Origin: Calditrichaceae bacterium
GTDB lineage: Bacteria > Calditrichota > Calditrichia > Calditrichales > Calditrichaceae
DNA length: 12,956 bases
Reading direction: 5' to 3'
Assembly (NCBI GenBank): GCA_030622395.1
Contig: JAUXGF010000017.1
Location: 1-12,956 of the forward strand
The notes under the pieces were generated by a model. It did no database searches. It had not been told where the DNA came from and saw only the letters and a list, made by a program, of their open reading frames with translations. Made by a program: the position numbers and the translations under genes. The stretch's first letter is position 1. The number at the start of each line of letters is the position of its first letter. Positions 1 to 7,287 of this stretch are shown in pieces.

Positions 1-31
1 TATAGTTTGACATTAAAAAGGAGTATCAATT

Positions 32-478
32 ATGAAGGAAACAGATCTTCATTTTTTTATTGATAGTACGATAAATTACTTTGAAGAAGTAACTAACGAA
101 AAAGCCCTTACCGGAATACCATATATAAAAGGAGACGAGCCGGTTGTTTTGGAATATACGGGTATTATCGGAATTTCCGGCAAAAGGAAGGGAAGCATTT
201 ATATTACTACAGCCTCTTCAATGTTAAAAGACCTCGCTAAAATTATATTAAACTTAGAAGATGTTGGCGCCGATGATATAAAAGATTTGATCGGAGAAAT
301 TGCTAATACAATTTCGGGGAATGTGCGCCAGGCTTATGGCAGTGATTTTATGATTTCAGTACCCGTTGTTGTGGAGGGCAAAGCCAGGGATATTAAATTG
401 CCGGATGATATTCAAACATTTGTGATTCCAATAACATGGAGAAGTTTTAAGTCATTTTTAGTAGTATGCCTTGAATAA
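32..478 (+). CDS. CheX-family chemotaxis phosphatase-like protein
   Basis: A 148-residue single-domain cytoplasmic protein of the CheC/CheX/FliY superfamily, whose members dephosphorylate CheY-P. The diagnostic ExxN motif is present as E89-I-A-N92, inside the helix DLIGEIANTISGN (residues 85-97) with the usual following glycine (G96). The full length matches the normal CheX domain. The start is set by an AAGGAG site at 18-23, eight bases before ATG 32. There is no CheY in the window. The next gene, 232 bp downstream on the same strand, is a CheA-like protein, so a role in tuning a phosphorelay is plausible. The substrate is inferred from the family, not shown. The 232-bp spacer that follows is very AT-rich, and I see neither a clear terminator nor a clear promoter in it. 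Confidence 0.85.
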   Translation: MKETDLHFFIDSTINYFEEVTNEKALTGIPYIKGDEPVVLEYTGIIGISGKRKGSIYITTASSMLKDLAKIILNLEDVGADDIKDLIGEIANTISGNVRQAYGSDFMISVPVVVEGKARDIKLPDDIQTFVIPITWRSFKSFLVVCLE

Positions 479-710
479 ATAAGGGCTGTGACATCTGTTT
501 AATTAAAGCGTTTTTATATCTTGTTATTTAAAACATTTTACTTTTTCAGCATTTTTGTTTTTATTTATATAAGTTTTGAAACGCAAATATTAAAATAAAC
601 CTCTTGTTTTTATTGTCTGAATAGTTATCGTAATTTCCAAATATTTTGGTTTTTACGTTAGAGTATACATAAAGTCTGTATTGAAAAATTTAATCTAAAG
701 CAATTTTTTT

Positions 711-2240
711 ATGAAAAAAGAAGCTGAAAAAAAAGATTTTGAATCAACTATTTCTTCTATTTCATCAGAATTTCAAAAAATATCCAAAGAATTAGCAGAT
801 GAAAAAAGAAAGAACAGGCAAATACTTCAAGCAATAGATGAAGGTATATTTTATCTTGATTCAAAATATAATATTCAAAAGGACTATTCAATAATTATTG
901 AAGAGCTTATTGATCAAAAAAACCTGGCAAATCAAAATTTTATTGACTTACTGGAAAACAAAGTCCCGGAAAACATAATTAATAATGCTCGTGAATATTT
1001 AGATTTTATGTTTCGAGAAGACCTCGATAGTGAGACAATTAGGGAATTAAATCCATTAAGCAAAGTTGAATTTCATTATGAAGACCGCTGGGGGCTCTGG
1101 ACTTCTTCAAAGTATTTATCCTATAGTTTTAATAGAATTATTAAAAACGGCAAAATAGTTAACTTAATTTGTGCAATTAGAGATGTATCCCAATTTGTAG
1201 AATTGTCTGCAAAATTAGAAGAAATAGAGGAAAAAACCAAAACACACATGGAGTGGTTAGTTAATATTCTTCATGTTGAACCGCCTCTATTAAACGAATT
1301 TGTTAGTGTTATTGAATATGAATTAAACGTAATTGATAATGCCTTGAAGAATTCGATGGCTTCTGATGGTTATGCCAAAACATTAAAGACAATAATCCGT
1401 TCCACACACCATATACGCAGTACGGCGTCTTTGCTAGACCTTCCATTTTTTTCAAGTAAAGCTAAAGAATTTGAGCGGGAAATTACTAAAATTAAAAATA
1501 AATCGGAAATCAGTGGCAGCGATTTTGTCCCTGTTGTTGTCCTATTGGGCGAAGTGCAGCAAACACTGAATGATATTAAGACTTTAACGCAGCGGCTAAA
1601 ACATTATAAGAGTTCACTTCGCACAACCCGCCGCTATGAAGGTGGATTATTAATAAGAGTTATTGAAGATTTAATTCAAACACAGGCAAAAGAATCCGGT
1701 AAACAAATTAAATTTAAGTGTCAGGATTTTGACAGTTCGTCCATACCATATAGCCATCAGCAGTTAGTGAAAGAATTTTTAATAATTTTAACCCGTTTTT
1801 CAATTTTGTACGCTATCGAAAAACCTGAAGAACGTAAAGCCGCAAATATAAACCCTACGGCAACTATAGAAATATCGACTTTTTCTGAAAAAGGAAATTT
1901 TGGGTTTAAATTCCAGCATGACGGTCATTTAATACGTATTGAACGATTGCTTCAACAGGCAATAGAATCAAGCGCTGACGGAAGTGAAGAAGATAAATAT
2001 AAACATGAGGACAGCTCGCAGCTTGGTTCGGAAGTGATGCGTTTGCTTTTTATGCCCAGCGCTTCTAGCTCTAGTATAAGCGAAGCGGAATATAGTAATG
2101 AGATTTTCCGCGCTATGCATTTGGTAAAGAAAAAATTAGTTATGCATGGCGGCAGAGTAAAAATTACTTTTAAAAGTGAAGATTTTTGCGAATATACCGT
2201 TACCATTCCAAGAAAAAAGAATAGAATCGTAAAAAAATAA
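711..2240 (+). CDS. PAS-Hpt-CheA-like histidine kinase homologue with degenerate ATP site (pseudokinase)
   Basis: A 509-residue soluble protein. Residues 1-40 form a charged coiled coil, about 41-165 a PAS-like sensory domain, and about 195-260 an Hpt-like helical bundle. In the Hpt, R230-S-T-H233-H-I-R236-S237 aligns with the CheA signature RxxHxxKG. Residues 310-500 align almost end to end with the CheA P4 ATPase (LTRFSILYAIEKPEERKAAN, 360-379, against LVRNSLDHGIELPEKRLAAG). The catalytic N-box Asn is F363, the DHG triad is L366-Y367-A368, the DxGxG box reads H403-D-G-H-L407, and the GRGVGMD glycines are absent (461-470). ATP binding is therefore doubtful. There is no CheW-like P5 domain and no membrane segment. 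No Shine-Dalgarno site precedes ATG 711. It follows the CheX-like gene, so a chemotaxis-derived scaffold or a phosphotransfer protein phosphorylated in trans is my inference. The domain assignment is firm; loss of activity is probable, not proven. Confidence 0.8.
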   Translation: MKKEAEKKDFESTISSISSEFQKISKELADEKRKNRQILQAIDEGIFYLDSKYNIQKDYSIIIEELIDQKNLANQNFIDLLENKVPENIINNAREYLDFMFREDLDSETIRELNPLSKVEFHYEDRWGLWTSSKYLSYSFNRIIKNGKIVNLICAIRDVSQFVELSAKLEEIEEKTKTHMEWLVNILHVEPPLLNEFVSVIEYELNVIDNALKNSMASDGYAKTLKTIIRSTHHIRSTASLLDLPFFSSKAKEFEREITKIKNKSEISGSDFVPVVVLLGEVQQTLNDIKTLTQRLKHYKSSLRTTRRYEGGLLIRVIEDLIQTQAKESGKQIKFKCQDFDSSSIPYSHQQLVKEFLIILTRFSILYAIEKPEERKAANINPTATIEISTFSEKGNFGFKFQHDGHLIRIERLLQQAIESSADGSEEDKYKHEDSSQLGSEVMRLLFMPSASSSSISEAEYSNEIFRAMHLVKKKLVMHGGRVKITFKSEDFCEYTVTIPRKKNRIVKK

Positions 2241-2351
2241 TAAAAAACCGGACGCTTAAATAATAGACTCACGCCTTTCCAGTCATATCTTTTTTGTAAT
2301 AATTCAGCATAGTGAAGAATTGGAGTGATGGATTGCCGGAGTGTTGAAGAA

Positions 2352-2378
2352 TTGAATTAATGAATTGTTGAATTAATG
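2352..2378. repeat. Short direct repeat TTGAATTAATG x2
   Basis: The 11-mer TTGAATTAATG occurs at 2352-2362 and 2368-2378, a period of 16 bp, in the gap between two convergent genes. The preceding bases (about 2318-2350) are also rich in GATTG/GTTGAA words. It resembles the low-complexity intergenic repeats seen elsewhere in this window. Confidence 0.5.
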
Positions 2379-2422
2379 CCTTTTAGTTTTTATTAACAGA
2401 GTATATTTTCTCTGCAATGTTA

Positions 2423-3940
2423 TTATTCAATATTTTCCACTTCTTGATTATTTATAAAATCATAAAAAGTTTTTCGCTTAATATCAGATAATAATAATTT
2501 GTAACTAATTAAAGCGCTTAGGCGTGAATTATAAGCCTGGTTCAAACGAATACGGTCTAAAGCTAATGATTGACTGTTAATATCGCCGTTAGCAAAGCGT
2601 TGTTTGCTGATGTAAAAACTGCGTTCAGCCACAAGCACATTCTTCTCTAATAATTTTAGTCGTTTCAGGCTGCTTTTTAAGCGGTTAACCGTATCACGGA
2701 TATCGCGTTCAACAGTAATTTTTTCATTGTTCAGGCTCATTTTTGCCTTCCGCAGACCGGCTCTTGCCGCCTGAACACGGGCGTCGTTAACTCCCCAATC
2801 CCATAATGGAATATTAATATTTAAGGCTACGCCTCGATTACCGGGCCGGCGTTTTAATTCTTGCCAGGCATTTTCGAAATTGGTGTGCAAAGCAATTGAG
2901 CTGTTCTGCTGGTCTACTCCTATAAAATCATAATACGCCGATATTGTGCCGGTTATTTGATGATTTACTTTTACACTGGCAATGTTGAGTTCCGTCTGTT
3001 CCTCTGTAATCTCACGCTCTCGAATTTCCAGGCGGTTTTTTAATCCGTATTCAAGCGCTTTTTGCAAGTCAACTTCCACCTCCTGATAGCTTAGATCAGC
3101 TTCGACAACTAAAGAATCAATCAGACTTATTCCCAACATTTGTTTTAAATAATTGGCTTCCGCATTGCGGTTTGCAATCGACACATCATAGCTGTTTTGC
3201 GCCTCACCCAGATCCACTTCCATTTGCAGCGCCTCTACTTCGGCAATCACACCAGCTTTATATTTGTTTTTTGCCAATTCATAAGTTTCCCGCTGCTGGT
3301 CAAGCGATTGCAGGGAAATCTTCTTCCGTTCAACAGCCGAATGAAGATTGTAAAAAGCCTGACTCACATCATAAGCTAAATTCAACTTAGCCCTTGTCAG
3401 ACGCCGTTTGGAAAGTTCATAATTCAATTCAGCCAATTTTAACGACGATTTTATTCGGTTATAGGAATAGATAGATTCTATGGGCTGCTCTAAGCCGATG
3501 CGCGTATTTAAGCGAAAAGATTTTTCCTTTTCATGGTAATCCTGATTATAGTAAACGCCTGAACTTATATAAATATTACCGTCTGTAGGCAAGGGCTGGC
3601 TGATATGCAGATTGCCGGAATATGCCGCCTGCTTAGTTGGGAAATAATGAGTTCCGGAGCTGTCTTGCAGGCTGGATATGGTTTCGCTGTAATCCGGAGC
3701 GGTTAATTGTAAATTTATCTGTGTTTTAAATTGATTAACAGCGGCTTTAAGTTCAAACTCGGCAATTTTAAAATCTTCCTGCAGCGTCTTCATATTATAG
3801 CTTCGCTCCCCGGCAATTTTTTGACAGGCTTCCAGATTTAATACGTGAACCGCCTGACCAAAAGAACTTTGAAATAATATTACTAAAAATAGTATTAAAT
3901 AATTAAAACCCAGGCATTGAAGAATTTTTATAGTATGCAT
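2423..3940 (-). CDS. TolC-family outer membrane efflux protein
   Basis: A 505-residue outer-membrane channel component of tripartite efflux or type I secretion systems. The N-terminus has a Sec signal peptide: K5, a hydrophobic core at about 12-24, and a likely cleavage after SFGQA near residue 30. Two tandem OEP domains follow (roughly 35-265 and 285-490). They are long amphipathic helices rich in Leu, Glu, Arg and Ala, with the family's closing pattern of NGDINSQSLALDRIRLNQAY. Length is normal for the family. The start at 3940 has AAAAGG about nine bases upstream on the minus strand. No periplasmic adaptor, RND pump or ABC exporter lies beside it, so the transported substrate cannot be inferred. 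The aconitase upstream on the same strand is separated by 391 bp and a terminator, so this gene probably has its own promoter. Confidence 0.9.
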   Translation of the reverse strand: MHTIKILQCLGFNYLILFLVILFQSSFGQAVHVLNLEACQKIAGERSYNMKTLQEDFKIAEFELKAAVNQFKTQINLQLTAPDYSETISSLQDSSGTHYFPTKQAAYSGNLHISQPLPTDGNIYISSGVYYNQDYHEKEKSFRLNTRIGLEQPIESIYSYNRIKSSLKLAELNYELSKRRLTRAKLNLAYDVSQAFYNLHSAVERKKISLQSLDQQRETYELAKNKYKAGVIAEVEALQMEVDLGEAQNSYDVSIANRNAEANYLKQMLGISLIDSLVVEADLSYQEVEVDLQKALEYGLKNRLEIREREITEEQTELNIASVKVNHQITGTISAYYDFIGVDQQNSSIALHTNFENAWQELKRRPGNRGVALNINIPLWDWGVNDARVQAARAGLRKAKMSLNNEKITVERDIRDTVNRLKSSLKRLKLLEKNVLVAERSFYISKQRFANGDINSQSLALDRIRLNQAYNSRLSALISYKLLLSDIKRKTFYDFINNQEVENIE

Positions 3941-3981
3941 ATTAATTTACCTTTTCTGATTAGAAATATCCGGAATATAGT

Positions 3982-4013
3982 TAAATGGCTAAATGTCTGA
4001 ATGGTTAAGCAGG
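3982..4013. repeat. Degenerate octanucleotide tandem repeat
   Basis: Four imperfect 8-bp units in phase: TAAATGGC, TAAATGTC, TGAATGGT, TAAGCAGG. It lies just upstream of the tolC-like gene (minus strand), in an otherwise non-coding spacer. It is too short and degenerate to assign a function. Confidence 0.55.
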
Positions 4014-4063
4014 CACATATCTGCCCGCCCTGACGTCTTGATTATTCGGGAAAAGAATTTCTC

Positions 4064-4211
4064 TTTTGATATACGATTTCCGATCAACAATTTATGATTT
4101 ATGATCTTATACTTCTTCAATCTTCAATCGCCAATCACTAATCGTACTTCTCTTTTGATCTACGATTTTCGATCTTTTGCTCCTTCAATCAACAATCCCC
4201 AATCCAAAATC
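4064..4211. repeat. Degenerate heptanucleotide (NNNNGAT / NNNAATC) repeat array
   Basis: Seven-base periodicity runs through most of this stretch. Six in-phase units ending in AT cover 4064-4105 (TTTTGAT, ATACGAT, TTCCGAT, CAACAAT, TTATGAT, TTATGAT). Four units ending in AATC cover 4116-4143, three units 4153-4173, and four more AATC units 4184-4211. A larger duplication is superimposed: 4059-4085 and 4148-4174 are 27-bp direct copies with two mismatches. It lies between the aconitase terminator and the tolC-like gene. Only the third base of each unit and those before it vary freely, unlike a CRISPR array with constant repeats. It resembles short tandemly repeated sequences known from cyanobacteria and other phyla. 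Function unknown. Confidence 0.75.
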
Positions 4212-4281
4212 CCAGTTAATCGAAAAGCCCTCCCCGGAAGAAAATTAATTTTCTATGAATTTCGGCGGCTAACTTTTTATG

Positions 4282-4316
4282 AAAAAAGCGGACGTATGTT
4301 TTTAACGCCCGCTTTT
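4282..4316 (-). terminator. Intrinsic terminator of the aconitase gene
   Basis: Reading the minus strand just past the acn stop, AAAAGCGGGCG (4316-4306) pairs with CGTCCGCTTTT (4294-4284) over 11 bp with one G-U pair and an 11-nt loop. It runs straight into six T residues. This is a textbook rho-independent terminator 16 bp after the stop codon. The arms' A/T tails make it partly bidirectional. Confidence 0.85.
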
Positions 4317-4331
4317 AAATCTTTAAAAAAT

Positions 4332-6599
4332 TTATACTTTATTCTGAGCGCGGATCATATTTAAAGCAGAGCCGGCTTTATACCAATCTATTTGATTTTC
4401 ATTATAAGAATGATTGGCTTTGATTTTATCATTGCCGCCGTCTGCATGATGCAAAACTAAAGTCAACTGCTTACCAGGCGCAAATTCCGCTAAATCAATA
4501 ATATCAATTTTATCATCTTCCTGTACTTTATTATAATCAGCCGGATTAGCAAAAGTAAGAGCCAGCATGCCTTGTTTTTTTAGATTTGTTTCGTGGATGC
4601 GGGCAAAAGATTTTACCAACACTACACGGACGCCCAAATGTCTCGGTTCCATTGCCGCATGTTCTCTGGACGATCCTTCGCCGTAATTCTCGTCGCCGAC
4701 AACAATTGATGGAACATTGGCTGCTTTGTAAGCTCTGGCAACGGCTGGGACAGCGTCATATTTTTCTGTTAATTGGTTTTTCACCGAATCGGTTTTATCA
4801 TTAAAAGCATTAACTGCGCCGGTTAACATATTATTAGAAATATTATCGAGATGCCCCCGGTAACTCAGCCACGGCCCGGCCATAGAGATATGGTCGGTGG
4901 TACATTTACCTTTGGCTTTAATCAATAATTTCATTCCCGTGAGATTTTTCCCGTCCCATGACTGGAAAGGCGTTAACAACTGCAGCCGTTCCGAATTGGG
5001 ATTGACAACAATCTCAATCTTGCTTCCATCTTCAGCCGGCGGTTGATAGCCGATATCTTGCGCCACAAAACCTTTTTCAGGTAACTCATAGCCAACTGGT
5101 TCATCCAATTTAACTTCCCGACCGTCTTCATTAATCAAAGTGTCGGTTAAGGGATTAAAGGTCATATCCCCGGCAATAGCCATAGCGGTTACGATTTCCG
5201 GTGAGGCGACAAAACCGTGCGTATTGGGATTGCCGTCGTTGCGTTTGGCAAAATTGCGGTTAAAAGATGTGATAATCGAGTTGCGTTCCTTCTTTTCCGC
5301 CCCTTCCCGCGCCCACTGCCCGATACAAGGACCGCAGGCGTTAGCTAAAACTACTCCGCCCATTTTTTCAAAAATATCTATATATCCATCGCGTTTAATT
5401 GTATATCTCACCAATTCCGATCCGGGCGTGATTGTAAATTCTGCTTTAGCTTTCAGGTTTTTATCAACAACCTGTTTAGCCAGCGACGCCGAACGGGAAA
5501 TATCTTCGTAAGATGAATTTGTGCATGAACCGATTAAACCGACTTCCATCTTTTCCGGCCAGTTATTTTCTTTTACAGTTTTAGCAAATTGCGAAATCGG
5601 CGTGGCAAGGTCGGGAGTAAAAGGACCGTTTAAATGAGGTTCTAACTCCGATAAATTAATTTCAATTACCTGATCAAAATATTGTTCGGGGTTTTCATAT
5701 ACCTGCGGATCGCCGGTCAGGTGTTCGGCGATAGCGTCGGCTAAACTTGCCACTTCGGCTCTTCCGGTGGCTCGTAAGTAATCAGCCATTTTTTGATCGT
5801 ATCCAAAAGTGGAAGTCGTAGCGCCGATTTCAGCGCCCATGTTACAAATGGTTGCTTTCCCGGTACATGAAAGGCTTTTTGCCCCTGCACCAAAATATTC
5901 AACGATTGCGCCGGTGCCGCCTTTTACAGTGAGAATACCGGCGACTTTTAAGATGACGTCTTTTGCGGATGTCCAGCCGCTCATCTTCCCGGTTAATTTA
6001 ATACCGATTAGTTTTGGGAATTTGAGTTCCCAGGGCATGCCGGCCATAACGTCAACGGCGTCCGCCCCGCCGACGCCAACGGCGATCATACCCAATCCGC
6101 CGGCGTTCACTGTGTGTGAATCAGTGCCGATCATCATTCCGCCGGGGAAAGCGTAATTTTCTAAAATAACCTGATGAATAATTCCTGCGCCGGGTTTCCA
6201 AAAACCGATGCCGTATTTATTGGAAACCGAGGCTAAAAAATCATAAACCTCTTTATTAATATCCTTTGCCCTTTCCAGATCCTCCTCGGCGCCGGTTTTT
6301 GCCTGAATCAAGTGATCACAGTGGGCGGTAGAAGGAACGGCTGCTTTTTCCTTTCCAGCCATCATAAATTGCAGCAGCGCCATTTGGGCTGTGGCGTCCT
6401 GCATGGCGACACGGTCAGGCGCGAAATCAACATAAAAATTTCCCCGTTCATAAGCCTCGCCTGCCTTGCCCTGCTTAAGATGCGAATATAATATTTTTTC
6501 GGTAAGTGTAAGTGGTTTGTTTACGACTTTTCCGGCGGCTTCAATACGCTCAGCCATTTGCGCATAAACTTTTTTGATCATTTCTAAATCTTGAACCAT
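4332..6599 (-). CDS. acn: Aconitate hydratase (mitochondrial-type aconitase)
   Basis: A 755-residue TCA-cycle enzyme interconverting citrate and isocitrate through cis-aconitate with a [4Fe-4S] cluster. The cluster ligands are C359 (GSCTNSS), C422 and C425 (ACGPCIGQW). The active-site motif G642-S-S-R-E-H ([14 protein letters not shown]) supplies the catalytic Ser643 and Arg645. IGTDSHT (158-164) and R448/R453 (FNRNFAKR) are also in place. The protein is collinear with mature mammalian mitochondrial aconitase (about 754 residues), not the longer AcnA/IRP form or AcnB. Start 6599 has AAGGAG at 6612-6607, seven bases before the ATG. Base composition is visibly less AT-rich than the signalling genes, as expected for a highly expressed metabolic gene. 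It appears to be transcribed alone, with a candidate promoter and a strong terminator. Bacterial naming varies (acn/acnA). Confidence 0.97.
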   Translation of the reverse strand: MVQDLEMIKKVYAQMAERIEAAGKVVNKPLTLTEKILYSHLKQGKAGEAYERGNFYVDFAPDRVAMQDATAQMALLQFMMAGKEKAAVPSTAHCDHLIQAKTGAEEDLERAKDINKEVYDFLASVSNKYGIGFWKPGAGIIHQVILENYAFPGGMMIGTDSHTVNAGGLGMIAVGVGGADAVDVMAGMPWELKFPKLIGIKLTGKMSGWTSAKDVILKVAGILTVKGGTGAIVEYFGAGAKSLSCTGKATICNMGAEIGATTSTFGYDQKMADYLRATGRAEVASLADAIAEHLTGDPQVYENPEQYFDQVIEINLSELEPHLNGPFTPDLATPISQFAKTVKENNWPEKMEVGLIGSCTNSSYEDISRSASLAKQVVDKNLKAKAEFTITPGSELVRYTIKRDGYIDIFEKMGGVVLANACGPCIGQWAREGAEKKERNSIITSFNRNFAKRNDGNPNTHGFVASPEIVTAMAIAGDMTFNPLTDTLINEDGREVKLDEPVGYELPEKGFVAQDIGYQPPAEDGSKIEIVVNPNSERLQLLTPFQSWDGKNLTGMKLLIKAKGKCTTDHISMAGPWLSYRGHLDNISNNMLTGAVNAFNDKTDSVKNQLTEKYDAVPAVARAYKAANVPSIVVGDENYGEGSSREHAAMEPRHLGVRVVLVKSFARIHETNLKKQGMLALTFANPADYNKVQEDDKIDIIDLAEFAPGKQLTLVLHHADGGNDKIKANHSYNENQIDWYKAGSALNMIRAQNKV

Positions 6600-6669
6600 T
6601 ATGTTGCTCCTTGTATTTTTACTGAATGTCTAAAATTAATAAATGATTCATAATAAATCTATAAAAACC

Positions 6670-6697
6670 TATTAAATCTGATTTAATATATTATCAA
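6670..6697 (-). promoter_or_regulatory. Candidate sigma-70-type promoter for acn
   Basis: On the minus strand, TTGATA (6697-6692) is followed by a 16-bp spacer and TTAATA (6675-6670), about 70 bp before the acn start. The match to the -35 consensus is 5 of 6. In so AT-rich a spacer such a match can arise by chance, so this is tentative. Confidence 0.3.
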
Positions 6698-6828
6698 AAA
6701 GAATTAGAAATTGGCAAATCTTGCAGCCAATTGTATATTATGGATAATTTTTACGGAACTGAAAAAAATATCCGGCTATTTTTAACAGGTGTGGTGTTTT
6801 TATCTAATAATTATATTAATATTAATAA

Positions 6829-6924
6829 TACATTAAATCATATCTTAAAGGCACAGACGGCAATATCGCCGAAGCCGCCCGCTTAATGAATCTTCCCCGC
6901 CCCAGCCTGCAAGGGGATAATTAG
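6829..6924 (+). pseudogene. Relic of a Fis-type helix-turn-helix (C-terminus of an NtrC-like regulator)
   Basis: Between a TAA ending at 6828 and TAG at 6922-6924, this frame reads YLKGTDGNIAEAARLMNLPR followed by PSLQGDN. It is a close match to the HTH_8 consensus at the end of sigma-54-dependent activators (ALxxTxGNxxxAARLLGxxRxTLY). No start codon, AAA+ domain or upstream homology remains, and the end is cut short after the recognition helix. The patch is far more GC-rich than its surroundings. It is best read as the decayed tail of a lost regulator gene. The match is visible in sequence; the decay history is inference. Confidence 0.6.
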
Positions 6925-6978
6925 GGAATTGGGTTTGTAAAACAAAACTTGATTTTCCCTTAACGCATGATTATTTCA

Positions 6979-7016
6979 CGAGTAAATTAATCCGCATCGG
7001 AAATTACTCGCGAGTA
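6979..7016. promoter_or_regulatory. CGAGTA palindrome cluster (possible operator or hairpin)
   Basis: TACTCGCGAGTA at 7005-7016 is a perfect 12-bp palindrome. A third half-site CGAGTA sits at 6979-6984, so the segment can also fold as a hairpin (CGAGTA 6979-6984 with TACTCG 7005-7010, and TCCG 6991-6994 with CGGA 6998-7001, loop CAT). Three identical half-sites suggest binding by a dimeric regulator or a structured leader. No T-tract follows, so it is not a simple terminator. Confidence 0.4.
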
Positions 7017-7131
7017 TTTTAACATAGGGGTAAAAATAGTGGCGTATTTAAAACGGTATAATGATTACTAATTTGTAATTATAATCAATTTTTAATTTTT
7101 ATGCCTTTACAACTGACAATATTTACATTAA

Positions 7132-7153
7132 ATTTGTCAAGTTGTTGACAAAT
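7132..7153. promoter_or_regulatory. Perfect 9-bp inverted repeat upstream of the ATPase gene
   Basis: ATTTGTCAA (7132-7140) and TTGACAAAT (7145-7153) are exact inverted copies separated by GTTG. The right arm contains TTGACA (7145-7150), a perfect -35 hexamer, though the -10 about 17 bp on is poor (TTTATC). An operator overlapping a promoter for the gene starting at 7288 is possible. A mobile-element end is an alternative. Confidence 0.4.
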
Positions 7154-7180
7154 ATTATATAAATGGTTTTATCATTCGAT

Positions 7181-7212
7181 TCACAAATTAGTATTAAAAC
7201 CGTCAACGATTA
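7181..7212 (+). repeat. Left copy of 32-bp direct repeat flanking the ATPase gene
   Basis: This copy begins TCACAAATTAGTATTAAAAC and ends TCAACGATTA. It matches 8495-8526 at 30 of 32 positions (CG here, TA there, at positions 21-22). Weaker similarity extends about 15 bp to the left (11 of 15) and through an ACAATTA word to the right. It ends 75 bp before the ATPase start. Confidence 0.8.
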
Positions 7213-7287
7213 ACAATTAGCTATATGTTTTTTGTTTTATTATAATAGAGCTGACTGTTAAACGCTGAAAGCTTTTAGGTAAATATT

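Noticed and set aside
1952..2272. Minus-strand open frame of 106 codons opposite the CheA-like gene
   Set aside because: Low-complexity Phe/Leu/Ser translation, fully antisense to a gene with clear homology; no Shine-Dalgarno site.
2397..2414. CAGAG/CTCTG hairpin between convergent genes as a terminator
   Set aside because: Only five base pairs, and no clean T-run on either side.
4064..4211. Repeat array considered as a CRISPR
   Set aside because: Units are 7 bp and degenerate, with no constant 24-37 bp repeat, no spacers and no cas genes.
4101..4364. Plus-strand open frame of 87 codons
   Set aside because: It runs through the heptamer repeats and the acn terminator and into the antisense of acn; no family likeness.
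5140..6156. Plus-strand open frames at 5140-5511 and 5809-6156
   Set aside because: Antisense shadows of the aconitase coding sequence, which is certain.
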